In this document: positions 12,701 to 22,149 of the stretch, piece by piece
How the letters are laid out: the number at the start of each line of letters is the position of its first letter
Numbering within the stretch: the stretch's first letter is position 1
The notes under the pieces: generated by a model
What the model was told of the DNA's origin: nothing
What the model saw: only the letters and a program-made list of their open reading frames with translations
Database searches by the model: none
From: Antedon mediterranea
Taxonomy: Eukaryota; Echinodermata; Crinoidea; Comatulida; Antedonidae
Assembly: GCF_964355755.1 (NCBI RefSeq)
Contig: NC_092674.1
Span: 19,742,001 to 19,806,000, forward strand
DNA length: 64,000 nucleotides
Direction: 5' to 3'
Program-made: the position numbers and the translations under genes

Positions 12701-15700
12701 AATTATGCCATCCTATGAAATGAATTAAATATATTGACAGTGCTGAATTGTACCTATTTTGTGTCATAAAGCATAACAGTATTTACGAAATACACTGTAT
12801 ATGTTATATACAGTGTAGACTTGCCCCAAGTCTGTATTATCTTTTTTTTTTATTTATTTGTTTTTATTTCGACCGCGATTTTTGTCTGAAAATACAGACT
12901 TGTGAAACACGTATAGAAATCGATTTGCAGGCCGCAAACATACCATAAGAATGACGTAGGTTATCATACCGTATTTGGCTATATGGGGCGGGCGGTATGT
13001 AAATATGGATTTCGAATCAACCAATTATCATTTTTTTTCAAAATGAAAGAGATCGAGTACGTAGGCCTACCAGTGCTTAATGTACGATCGAGACTGTTGA
13101 AATATAAAATAGTAATGCCAAGTTGTTTTGTTAATTAATTGTTTAGTCCTTGGCCTAGGCCTCTTTCCTAGGTCCTACTCAACTCGCACGTATGACCTGC
13201 CAAATAAAACGCCAATGAAGTAGGCCTACATACCACCGGCACACAACAGGGCTACACCACCACACAGAACAGGACAGGGCCGGGTCTGGGTGGGAATTAA
13301 ATCAAAATTATCTCCGCGTAATAAATGATCCATTCAATGTTTGATTTGCGGAGAAGCTAGCCTATCAAGTATCATATATCAAGACGAGTTTTCATGTTTC
13401 AAAGATCCCATCAAATGTTTACCAGACTACTAGGCATATAAAATAATTTCTAGCCTTCAGAACTTTCATAAATGTACCCAAGTACACATTGTCTAAACGT
13501 AACGGCGCATGCGCATCATCTTAGTTGTTGAGTCTTTGAAATTCTTAAATATGAATATTTAAACGGTGTACGAGAGAGTAGCCAATCGCATGCAGCTGAA
13601 ACTAGTCAACCGGATAATCGTATGCACCAAGAATTCTTGGTGTCAAACCACGTGACTTGTGCGTGTTTCCCCAGACGGAGTATCCAAAATCAAGTAGTAT
13701 ACGTATGAAACGCCATATGTGCCAAAATATTTATCTTTTAACTAATATTAAGACAAAACTCCGTCTGGAACCCAGACTATATACAGTGTAGCATAGATGA
13801 AATTACGAGACCCATCTTTTAATCCAATTTTTAACATGATGTCATCAAAATGAAACACGTCGATAGCAATTTTGGAAGGAAATTATCGGAGCAACAACAT
13901 ATCAACATGTTGAAGAAATTTGGATACGTAAAATATGGAAGCGCGCTCTTTTAAATGTCATGAACTATGAAGCAAAATATGAAATTACTTTTATAATTGA
14001 ACTGGCCATATGATGACGTCACAACATCCGATGCGAATAATTTGTACATGAATTCGTATCTACAATTCAACAGCTTCCAGAAAATGACTTAATCATGAGT
14101 ATCACTTTTTATTCTGAGGAGCTATAGCATATTGAAATTGATTGGAAAGATGAAAATAAGTGACAGGATGACGTCATAAAAATTTTAAAAACGGTATATC
14201 ATGCGAAAGATAATTGATTGACCTAGACAATATCAAAATATGGGGGGAAATGGAATACGGATAAGTGGAGATGTGCTCAGACTATTAAATGTGATGAGCT
14301 ATGACGAAAGAGACAAAAATCCTATATTTTATATTTGAATAGCCATACGATGACTTCACAATGTCTGGTTAGCCATAATAATGCATGATCCGATATCTAC
14401 AACTTAACAACTTCCAGAATGTGTAATAAAAATAAACTTCACCATGTACTAGAATCTATGACTGTTTAAAAAAAGGCCTAATTTTGACAATTTTTGGAAC
14501 TTCTTCTTAAAAAACACGTGCGAATTGTCCAATTCGAAGTGTTCGTATGACGTGATTATAAGTCGAAATTGTTTAAAAGTTGGTAAAATTACTAGAAAAG
14601 GCTAGAAAAAAAAAAATTCATGCTAAAAACGTTAAAAAAAAAAAAAAAATTTGCATGCGCGTGGAAATTTGTATATGCTTAAAATGACATGAAATGCGTA
14701 GAAAAGGGATTAGAATTTGATTTTTCGCATTTTAACATTTTAAACACGCATACGCGCAGAATTTTATGTGCAACACGCCATTTTTACTTGAAGGGAATTT
14801 GACCCTTGATATGATTTATCATTTTCTCAAGTTTCAATAACAAATTTAAGATAAATTTCAAAAAATCGTATAGCAGGCCCGTAGCCAGGGGGGTTTTTTA
14901 TGGTTCGGGCGAACCTCCCTTTTACAGCAACCCCCCCCCCCCCCCTTTTACAGCAAACCTCCCCTTTACAGCAAACCGACTGCGAACCCCCATCCCCGAC
15001 ATGCCTAGTACCTCACCCTCATCTCCGAAAATCCTCCAAATACGTGCCCCACAGTAAAAAAGTTGTTTGTAAATTGAAAAATTTGTAAACTCGTTCGTGA
15101 ATAACTCATACAGTATACCTAATTCTTCCCTGTATGAGCGTACTTCGAGCGATAGTGTCTGTAAATTTCTAAGAGTTGCAAATGAATTGCCGATTTTAAC
15201 CTGAAAAATAAATGTTTGGTCCGTGCATGTAACATGATATTCACGCGTATCAGCAAGCTGGGACACGAACGATTCGTACAAAGGACACCGCAAGACAACT
15301 GTGTACCTATTGTTTAGATCACTGGCAGTCAGGCAGCATGCATAAAGTATATAGCCTTCCGACGTACATCATTATTTATGTGTGGCTATGAAATATAATG
15401 TATCATCATCATAGAGGATTAGTGAATATTAATATATTACACATAATATCTATGGTGGTATCATGTACTGTAGTTCACATTATGGCATCAGATTATTTGT
15501 TTCTAGACCACCAGCCGATACGTACTCAACTGTATCAATATCACCTATTTACATTGGCATATTTAATTTTCTCAACAAAGTGCTGTAAATAATTATTATA
15601 GATAGAGCTATAATAAGAATTGAATTTGCCTTCACCCAGTGTGCTTTTTTCGGGGCTTCTTCTAGACGTACGTTCGCATTGAACTTGAACGCAAAACAAA

Positions 15701-18700
15701 ATACTGAGTGAATGATCAACCAATCGGCAATTCCGCACAGAGCACGCGCATCTAAAGCCTGTTTTTCTGTCGACGTTATTCGACGCCATCGTTGTTGATC
15801 GTTAACGATCGTTTGAAAACGATTAAATGACAACGATAGCGAGTACCTTTTCCTGTAAATCATTAACATTTTAATTTTAACCTAGAAGATCGCCGATTAT
15901 TGTTAACGATACCGTCGAATAACGTTGACATACATACGGCAACAAATGTTATCGTCCATTAAATAGTCCACGGTCCAAGTACGATCGTTTTGCTCATTGG
16001 TAGCATGCTGCATGAGAGTGTCTTTTCCGGCCATCTAGGGGTGTCATTAAAAAAAATTTGCTTCGCCTCAGGCCACACCCCCAAGGGGGGGGGGGGGGGG
16101 GTGACCCAAATACTTAGTGTCCGAACCCCCCTTGACACATCCTGGCTACGGCCCTGTATAATCATGCGTCAACTTGGACAGCACCAAAAACCTTATTACG
16201 ACATCTTCAGATAGAGGTCAATCTTATAAAGATATAAAATGTTATGTTGAGAAGATTTAGAGATACACATGCAACAAAATTTGTGGAAAGAAAGAAGAAT
16301 AAGATAAAAAAAAAATATCCTGACAATAACAAGGGGTTATCCGCCAAGTGCGGATAACCAAAAAATATTGCAGATTATATTCATAATATTGTCCATCTGA
16401 ATAATAATTGTTTGAACTTCTTATACTTCAATAGAGCAATTAGTTTTTCACTTTGACCAAAATTGGATTGAAAAAAATGTGTTTAACTAAAAAAACTGTA
16501 ATTTAAAGTTAGATGCTATAGAGGCACCATTTACCAAAGGTAGGCCTAATTATTATACATGAGCACTGTAAGCATATTCATATTTTAAGAAGGTCAATAG
16601 GTCACCTCAACGTATAGAGCGCAGATAGCATGCACCGTGTGTGTGATTTTCATATGTGTGTGATTTTCATATGTTTTTCCTTTTCGTGTATCTAAGAGGC
16701 CTAAATAATGTTGTGTTTCTGGTGTCGGTAGTCAGTTTGGTATTTGTTAAGGAAACTATGATTTTATATCAGGCTTGTGAGTTTTTATTTTTAATTAAAT
16801 AGACATGACCCTAATAAACCTATGATATAGCCAACCAATTAAATGGTACCTAACTATTTAATAACACAGTAAAGTGTTGCTTATCACAATTTCAGTTAAC
16901 TTTCACATAATAAACACAGTAAAGTGGTGCTAATCACAATTAAATGGTGGTGTCTCAGCATGGAGGTATACCTCCATGGTCTCAGTTACCTTGTATTTAA
17001 ATCCCCCTTCCCTACGTTTTTTAGATCTAATTTAAGATCACAAACTATATTTAATGTAAAAATAATACTATATGGTCCTATTGCGATAACTTTTTTCGTC
17101 TTTAAACGGTTAAAAATGTGAAAAATAAGTCGATTCTAATAATTATAGCGGCCCGCTATAAATCCCAAAATGCATTGCGCGCGGATTGATATTTTTGTTT
17201 TTCATCTGTAATTCGCCCACTTTTCGATCGATCGTGAGGCCAAAACAAATGGAAGACAATTAATGCAGCAACTATACAACGTCAGGCTAGGTATATAGCT
17301 AGCGTATGATGTTCGTACGTTACCAATGTTTACCAGCTAGGCCTACAAAACTAAGCCTAGCTAGGCTAGGCCTAAGACTGTCCACGAGAGGTCGATCGCC
17401 GCGAGCTACTTAGGTAGTGCATAGTTTCTCACTTTTTATCATAATTTACCATAAAACGTACATTTAAGACAAGGAATGACATGGTTTAATGTTTTTAAAG
17501 TGATATATATGTATTATTTTCTAAAAAACGTCCAAAATTGCAGGGAAGGGGTCTTTAATAAACACATTAAAAAGTGGTGCCGATCACAAATAAATGGTCC
17601 GATACCTCAGTTAAATTTTATTTAATAAAGCAGTAAAGTGGTGTTTATCACAATTAAATGGTGCCTCAGTTAACTTTTATTAAAATAACACAGTAAAAGT
17701 GGTGTTTATTAATAAAAGTTAACGGAGGCACCATTTAATTGTGATGGGCACTACTTTATTGTGTTTATTAATTAAAAGTAGGTACCATTTACTTGGTGGC
17801 TATATCATAGGTTTATTAGGGTCATGTCTATTTAATTAAAAATAAAAACTCAAAAGAGCCAGATATAAAATCATGTTATGTTATTTCAATATGATGGAGA
17901 TAGCAGAGGTAGACTGCACAGAGAGACAGACGTTACACGACACATGGATGATGAAGTCTACCTATCACGTGTTGTGCGCTGCACGAACGACGATAGCCGA
18001 CGACGGTCGGCTATTTACCCGGATTGTCTATTTTTCGATAGGGTGTACTTTTCATTAAAAAGGAACATAGTATCTTCAATGAATGACGTCTTAATCTTAT
18101 CAAAATCAAATATTTATGCGTTATGCATTTTAGAATCTGCCAATTTAATGTAGTTTCATATTTTACCCTTAATAAACTTTCCTCGTGCGTGCAGTGCGTC
18201 AGTAGAGTATACAAAACAACATTCAAAAAAATGGTAGAGTCTAACAGAGATTTAACTAAACACACACATTATGCATTTTATTGCGGACTATTAATACAGC
18301 TAGCTGAGCAGGGCCGGCCGCCGACTTCTGTGTTGTTGTTGTGTATAAATAATCGGGATGGTATAAGTTTCTCCCCCTGACAGAAACGCTTTGGCGCAGC
18401 CTGAGGGATGGAAAGACGTGGTACTCCGTGCTTTGGCCTAAATTATCTGTACGTTCAACAACGATACGAGTGTTCATTTGCTAGGAATTGTCCTCAATAT
18501 TTTTAGCATACGACGTACATATTTTATAGGCCTAGGCCGCCGCTACTGCACTTTCGCAACTCTTGAGCATACCCACTTTAAAAACATTCACCGGCTGCAC
18601 GGCGGTGACGGTGAGTGTCAGTGACCGTGAAGTCTTAGGACACGATTTTCGCCTGGTGGGTACGGAAGCCATCAGACAAATGACCAGCCAACCGTAAAAA

Positions 18701-20641
18701 ATAAAAATAACATAGCGTTCAGGGGATTTCAGAAAACTGTAAAATGTTTCTTATTAAATTCATAACTGTATGAATCCTGTATGAATAAAACCATTTTGAA
18801 CAATTGTTTGATCATTGTTATAAAATACAACGAAAATGATTATTTTTAATATAGTGATTTAGGCATGGCTCTCTCTCTCTAAATGCCTTACAAAAACCAT
18901 TATTTAAAACATTTTTTATTTTGGCTAAAAACCAGTTCATTTGGCTAAAAAAAAAAATTGAACTTTAGCCATTTTGGCTATAGATATTAAACTGATTTGA
19001 CTGAAAAAAATATTTTGATTTTCGCCAAAAGGCTAAACAAAATGAAATGTTAGTGCTACCCCAGTTACTTGCTGCTGCAACCACTTTTATTTTTCAAGGC
19101 TACAGTGCATCTTCTCATAAAATAATCGCCGTGGCTAAAGATACGGTACTGTATCCATACTTCTAAAAACTAAAGGTACGTTAATTATAAATTGCATTCC
19201 TAAATCTGGATCCTTAATATAAAACTCATTCCTAAATATTAAACTCGTTCCTAAGTATTAAAAACCTAACCCTCTAAATAATAAATAATAATAATAAATT
19301 AAAAACTAAAAAAAAAAAAAGACCATGCAACTTATTCCATTGCCCCAAAGACCCACATCATAGTTCATTTACTACTAACCAGAAATGTAAGAAAAATTAA
19401 AATACTGTATCATAGGTCTGCTTTTGAATGAAACAGGGTTCACCCCTCACAAGAGACCAATTGTTGGTTGGCTACTATTCTGGGTTCCTGACAGAGTTTT
19501 GTTTTAATATTAGGTAAAAGATAAATATTTTGGCACATATGGCTTTTCATATGTATACAACTTGAGCTTGGATATTTCAGACAAAAATCGGAATAAAAAC
19601 AAATAAATAAAAGACAAGTCTAGTAGGCAACTTACAATTCATTCTTTGGTAAATAAAATAAAAGACAAATTTCAAACTTTAATTAAATAGGATGTTGGAA
19701 TGGTCCAGTAGAAGGCTACCGTTCAGACCAAATGAAGACATATGATACTGAGCAAACACAATCCATCCAATATAGGTTATGGAATATGGGCGGCCATTAG
19801 GGCCAAAATAGACAAACGTTGCTTTACGAACAATTCCGCTTCCGTAAGCCAAACAAATGGCGTTAAAAAGACATTATCCACTCCTGTAAGCCAAACAAAT
19901 GGCGTTAAAGACATAATTCATCGAGTGACAAACAAATATTGCTGTACGGACAAACGCACACATTGCCGTATGAACAAATTGCCGTTCATACAGCAATGTG
20001 TGCGTTTGTCCGTACGGCAAAATTTGTTTGTCACTCGATGAATTAGGTCTTTAACGCCATTTGTTTGGCTTACAAGAGCGGATAATTGTCGTATTCGATT
20101 TAGACTTTCACCGTTGAGTACAGTTTTTCCGTTGAGTACTTCTTTAACGGAGAATTTTGAGCGTTGAGATTGTTCTTAACGAAAAAGCTTTCGTTGTCAA
20201 CGTTTTCTATTCGAATGACTTTCTGTTGAGCACAAATTTACAATTCAAATACAAAAAGTACTCAACGAATCTTTACGTTGACAACGAAAGTTCCCAATCG
20301 AATACGACAATTGTCTTTAACGCCATTTGTTTGGCTTACATACAAGAGCGGATAATGTCTTTAACGCCATTTGTTTGGCTTACGGAAGCGGAATTGTTCG
20401 TACGGCAACGTTTGTCTATTTTGGCACTAATGGCCGCCCATAATGGAAGACATTTTTTGTAGGCCTACGGTATTACCTGAGGATTATCAGCATCTACATG
20501 GCCCCACCACTGATCAATCGTGGCTGCACGAGGTAGAGCAGATTCACCCTCTCCTATAACAAGTAGCAATTCCTTTTCTTTTATGAGCTTACGGAGATCT
20601 TTTACCCCATCGAAAAGTGTTCTATTGTTACGACCTTCCAT
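3490..20641 (-). CDS. Multidomain protein: SIR2-like domain, middle region, protein-kinase N-lobe, metallo-beta-lactamase domain
   Basis: Sixteen exons were built by eye from splice sites and phase: 20641-20477, 12556-12359, 11269-11183, 11063-10902, 10706-10551, 10234-10048, 9735-9659, 9033-8784, 8073-7862, 7747-7521, 6260-6148, 5915-5741, 5368-5258, 4875-4676, 4127-4013 and 3776-3490. Residues 1-256 form a SIR2_2-like NAD-binding fold: GEGES at 30-34, TTNID at 96-100, KLFGD at 138-142, FLGCD at 182-186. Residues 257-498 are an unrecognised helical then alpha/beta region. Residues 499-574 are a kinase N-lobe with GKGSFGEV at 529-536, K550 and E569. The last ~333 residues are an RNase Z-like metallo-beta-lactamase with HNHTDH. 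All junctions are in phase except exon 10 to 11 (phase 2 into 1), so an exon is missing from my model, the gene is damaged, or these are two genes. The SIR2 His is Phe and the final metal-site His is Gly. Intron 1 is 7.8 kb, mostly transposons. Known SIR2-like NADases cleave NAD; activity here is unproven. I know no named orthologue. Confidence 0.7.
4013..4127 (-). CDS. SIR2/MBL gene exon 15 (third metal His)
   Basis: 115 nt, phase 0 in and 1 out. HIISHKSQHSEVCYG supplies the conserved His before the S-x-x-Y/F-G strand of the family. Confidence 0.75.
4676..4875 (-). CDS. SIR2/MBL gene exon 14 (HxHxDH metal motif)
   Basis: 200 nt, phase 1 in and 0 out. RIFITHNHTDHAAEL carries the full HxHxDH zinc-binding signature of metallo-beta-lactamases. 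Confidence 0.9.
5258..5368 (-). CDS. SIR2/MBL gene exon 13 (MBL domain)
   Basis: 111 nt, phase 1 in and 1 out. GDPSSSYVLLRKGEPMFLVD and the following GLGVIQSYREKIG match the S-S-x-x-L and L-V/I-D-x-G strands of RNase Z-like enzymes. Confidence 0.75.
5741..5915 (-). CDS. SIR2/MBL gene exon 12 (helical repeat, first MBL strand)
   Basis: 175 nt, phase 0 in and 1 out. The helices MVAMLKACLKP and ATAEKALAILAGKS look armadillo-like (weak), then VQLLCLGTGKGAT is the first beta strand and glycine turn of a metallo-beta-lactamase fold. Confidence 0.75.
6148..6260 (-). CDS. SIR2/MBL gene exon 11
   Basis: 113 nt with donor gtaagt and acceptor ttaattaag. The open frame (LLLIEAIEGRYVFEDYF onward) needs phase 1 from upstream, whereas exon 10 leaves phase 2. 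It reads in frame into exon 12. Confidence 0.6.
6470..6606 (+). repeat. L2/CR1-like LINE 3' tail
   Basis: The end reads ataaatgttgctttgaattg followed by a short (GAATT)n run, typical of 3' ends of L2/CR1 LINEs. It lies between exons 10 and 11 of the SIR2/MBL gene, where the kinase C-lobe would be expected. No LINE coding sequence remains. Confidence 0.5.
6700..7195. repeat. Inverted arrays of a ~12-bp TAATAGTAACCC repeat
   Basis: Tandem, variable copies of taatagtaaccc occur at about 6710-6860 and 7060-7150, with the reverse complement (gttactattag) near 6858-6873 and 7033. Part of the left array is duplicated (segments near 6770 and 6820 are almost identical). It behaves like a foldback element in the intron between exons 10 and 11. 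Confidence 0.6.
7521..7747 (-). CDS. SIR2/MBL gene exon 10 (protein-kinase N-lobe)
   Basis: 227 nt from a ttttttacag acceptor to a GA|gtaagt donor (phase 2). It encodes the glycine loop GKGSFGEVYKV, the ATP-binding Lys in FALKML and a downstream Glu in KKEAKSLE for the Lys-Glu salt bridge. No HRD or DFG motif exists in the next 1.2 kb. Read through without splicing, the frame stops at 7517-7519, so an isoform ending here is possible. Confidence 0.8.
7862..8073 (-). CDS. SIR2/MBL gene exon 9
   Basis: 212 nt, phase 1 in and 0 out. Contains a beta strand THLIVINGEEV and a helix LLRLLTLVIKCDNVEHVLE. Function unknown. Confidence 0.75.
8546..8726. mobile_element. Short MITE with imperfect terminal inverted repeats
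   Basis: Left end aagcgtggttcccactag and right end ctagtagaaaccaagctt are imperfect inverted repeats, and GACGTAA/TTACGTC motifs are mirrored inside. It lies in intron 8 of the SIR2/MBL gene. A related left-end fragment is at about 63057-63098 and more distant similarity is near 36950-37090. Confidence 0.6.
8784..9033 (-). CDS. SIR2/MBL gene exon 8
   Basis: 250 nt, phase 0 in and 1 out, with a tttctttag acceptor. Helices are followed by strand NSLELVIVDAEI. Not assigned to a family. Confidence 0.75.
9149..9480. mobile_element. Possible hAT-type MITE remnant
   Basis: Begins tacaggggcggatccagcat, the kind of end common in non-autonomous hAT-like elements, followed by a G-rich tract and 'tttgcttcgcc', also seen near 16065. 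The right end is not defined. Confidence 0.35.
9659..9735 (-). CDS. SIR2/MBL gene exon 7 (helical linker)
   Basis: 77 nt, phase 1 in and 0 out. ESQEKQIEAAMDAMKGRR is strongly helical. The donor is weak (AGT|gtctt); it was chosen because it alone keeps the frame into exon 8. Confidence 0.6.
10048..10234 (-). CDS. SIR2/MBL gene exon 6 (helical linker)
   Basis: 187 nt, ending in phase 1 (gtaaat donor). It encodes an amphipathic, Gln/Glu/Leu-rich stretch, probably helical or coiled coil. No family recognised. Confidence 0.7.
10551..10706 (-). CDS. SIR2/MBL gene exon 5
   Basis: 52 codons, phase 0. It begins KEHFCFLKSN, resembling the last strand (H-y-f-l-v) of SIR2_2 domains, then a helix ELWEFVLHLKS, and ends the SIR2-like region. 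Confidence 0.75.
10902..11063 (-). CDS. SIR2/MBL gene exon 4
   Basis: 54 codons, phase 0, donor gtaagt. A charged helix is followed by RNVLFLGCDTKHSLYKNF, which fits the strand and turn (F-L/V-G-x-S/D) that closes the SIR2_2 Rossmann fold. Confidence 0.8.
11183..11269 (-). CDS. SIR2/MBL gene exon 3 (K-L-F-G-D, catalytic His replaced)
   Basis: 29 codons, phase 0 at both ends. VIVKLFGDKSYSMFVT aligns with the SIR2 strand normally read as K-L-H-G-D; Phe stands where the general-base His is expected. Confidence 0.8.
12359..12556 (-). CDS. SIR2/MBL gene exon 2 (TTN-x-D catalytic motif)
   Basis: 66 codons between ttatag and gtaatg splice sites, phase 0 at both ends. The strand VPIIFTTNIDELLEHF carries the TTN(x)D signature of the SIR2 fold; its Asn is catalytic in SIR2 NADases and deacylases. 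Confidence 0.85.
14875..15115. repeat. Dispersed repeat, also present at 62925-63045
   Basis: Starts with ggcccgtagccagggggg, then a C-rich tract. Positions 14993-15110 are about 80-90% similar by eye to 62925-63045 in the same orientation (shared catccccgacatgcc, ctccaaatacgtgcccca and cgtgaataactc). An ORF of 123 codons on the minus strand here is broken in the other copy, so it is unlikely to be a gene. Confidence 0.55.
15769..15929. mobile_element. Small MITE with 17-bp inverted repeats
   Basis: gtcgacgttattcgacg at 15769-15785 is mirrored by cgtcgaataacgttgac at 15913-15929, and nested gttaacgat/atcgttaac motifs lie inside. It sits within the second non-B block of the element at 12618-16359. 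Confidence 0.55.
16030..16160. mobile_element. hAT-like MITE fragment
   Basis: Contains tttgcttcgcc, a poly-G tract and the terminus ctggctacggccctgtat, the complement of the tacagggccgtagccag end seen in many non-autonomous hAT-like elements. Similar ends occur at 14877 and 56995. Confidence 0.45.
16758..17874. mobile_element. 1.1-kb foldback element with ~95-bp terminal inverted repeats
   Basis: The left arm (atgattttatatc, then aattaaatagacatgaccct) is repeated in reverse complement at the right end (agggtcatgtctatttaatt, then gatataaaatcat, ending 17874). Inside each arm are several copies of a ~45-bp unit around cacagtaaagtggtg and cacaattaaatggt in both orientations. The centre (17060-17560) is unique and carries a palindromic ctagctaggc stretch. 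No ORF. Lies in intron 1 of the SIR2/MBL gene. Confidence 0.75.
17878..19785. other. Intronic spacer without recognised features
   Basis: Part of intron 1 of the SIR2/MBL gene. Overlapping ORFs of 60-90 codons at 17873-18380 occur in several frames on both strands and show no conserved motif. Short ggctaaa repeats occur at 18920-19040. Confidence 0.4.
19786..20441. mobile_element. 656-bp composite foldback element next to exon 1 of the SIR2/MBL gene
   Basis: Outer inverted repeats start atgggcggccatta at 19786 and end taatggccgcccat at 20441, running inward about 100 bp and including a twice-repeated gccaaacaaatggcgtta motif. An inner near-perfect hairpin (caatgtgtgcgtttgtccgta) is centred near 19978. 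A second foldback with arms cgtattcgatt and ctttcgttgtcaacg spans about 20085-20310. The right end is 35 bp from the exon 1 boundary at 20477. Confidence 0.8.
20477..20641 (-). CDS. SIR2/MBL gene exon 1 (start codon, Rossmann-type glycine motif)
   Basis: The ATG is the complement of 20639-20641; 55 codons follow to a CAG|gtaata donor. The segment LIKEKELLLVIGEGES is a basic helix, a hydrophobic strand and a glycine turn, as at the start of SIR2-like domains (usual form G-A-G-x-S). Phase 0 out. Confidence 0.75.
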
Positions 20642-22149
20642 TTCGGTGACTCCCTAAACACTGGGCATAATAAGTAACCAAAACAATACAAACTTTCCAT
20701 TAAGCTAAAATTAGTTGTTTTTAAATTCCCATTGCAATATTAATAGCTGCGAGTACCTTCTTACTACGTAAACAGGATGGAATTTCACGGGGAAAGTCCC
20801 TATTACGTAATGCACCAATACGCAAACTTCATTGGTTGGCTTGGCTAAAACAGTCAACAGATTTGAAGATTAATACGTGGTGTAGCAAACAATCCTCTCA
20901 TTTTCTAGCCTAGAAGATAAATTGACAAGTTGATCTATTGAAAAGTAAGTATAGTGTATACCTTTCTTGTATAAAATACAAGCTAACAAACAAATCCGTA
21001 AAATGTTTTTGTCGAATTCACATAAAGGCAAGATGTCAGCAGGGTCTGCTCTCTAGACTCTCAACGCAGGCAGAGAGGAAGAGGGAGCTGTTCAGTATAC
21101 ATACGTCTAGCCTACAATGTGTTTGCCAGAATAGACACAAAAAAAACAGGTTCTCATTTTCTGTCAATAGATACTTTCCGGTTTATCCTTATGTTTTTTA
21201 TTCAGGAGGAAGTCTTTGTCTAGGTAGGAAAACCCGGATTAACTACTTCAGGACCAGAATAATTTATGTTTGGCTATATGTGTAGCAGACCTACCACATA
21301 GCTTTTAATTCAACAATTACTTTTAATTTGATTATTTATACATCCTCTATATATCTCTTTATTTAACCTCACATTGACAGGTTACCTTCACTTTTCTAGC
21401 TAATGGATTTTAAGAATGTTAATGACTCTAACAGAAAACCACATTAATTCTCTTAATCCTAATTGGTCAGATGAGATGGGCCAAGCCCAATATTACCATG
21501 CACTGACCACAACACACTCTTTTCTCAACTAGTCGTGTAGCTACTTTTATTGCTCTGTGTTATCAAACATTGTATATTGTATATTTTATCTGTTTATTGA
21601 GAATCCTCACTTGATTCACTTGGAATAAATGGCATACTTACTTTATACATTTAGTAGTTGTTTTATTTTACCGTTGCGCCGACAATTACTAAATATGCAA
21701 TTGTAAATATTTGATTTCTGTTCTTTGATACATCACTTCAGTAATGTTTGTCTTCAAAAATTGAAACATTTGTATAAAATATTCTAGTACTGTAGAAGTA
21801 TAAATGTAACTGCATAAGCTAAGACATAATTTACCTTTTCTGATTTTTTTTTTTTATTATTTTATTAGATCCTTGTTTTGACATTTAAATTTTTTCCGTC
21901 CATCTTAATCACCCATTTGATAATTTCCACCTTGTCGCCTTCACTCCTCGGACAAATCATTGCTATCTGTTCCTTGTTTCTGGACTAAGAATAGTGGACG
22001 CTGCTTTTCTTTTATTCCAAAACAATGCATAACTTCTAATATGTATCAACCCTGGCAATTAGTAACCCCACCCCAAGCTAAATTGTGACAAATTAGTAGA
22101 AATAAAACAACTACAGTAAAGTAAACACATTTTTTTGAATTAACTTACA
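20642..22149. other. Upstream region of the SIR2/MBL gene
   Basis: Contains whatever promoter and 5' UTR that gene uses. I see no convincing TATA box, initiator or conserved motif. ORFs here (for example 20938-21285) have no recognisable product. Confidence 0.35.

Larger units (their letters stand above)
12618..16359 (-). mobile_element. Helentron-like element family B, copy 3, interrupted by other insertions
   Basis: Reverse-complement relative of the family B elements at 28679-31830. The CTAG end and its hairpin (gtcactttgac loop) lie at 12618-12650, and the double GTTATCCGC/GCGGATAAC end at about 16335-16359. The internal segment 13770-14870 matches B through its 'gacgtca' motifs and the 'gccttttctagtaattttac' strand. 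Two blocks do not match B: about 12820-13780 and 14870-16240, probably later insertions. It fills much of intron 1 of the SIR2/MBL gene. No coding sequence. Confidence 0.65.

Noticed and set aside
14922-15293. 123-codon minus-strand ORF
   Set aside because: Overlaps a dispersed repeat whose other copy (62925-63045) has stops in the same frame; starts in a poly-C tract.
17873-18477. Cluster of overlapping ORFs on both strands
   Set aside because: Several frames are open simultaneously without motifs or splice sites; chance in less AT-rich intronic DNA.
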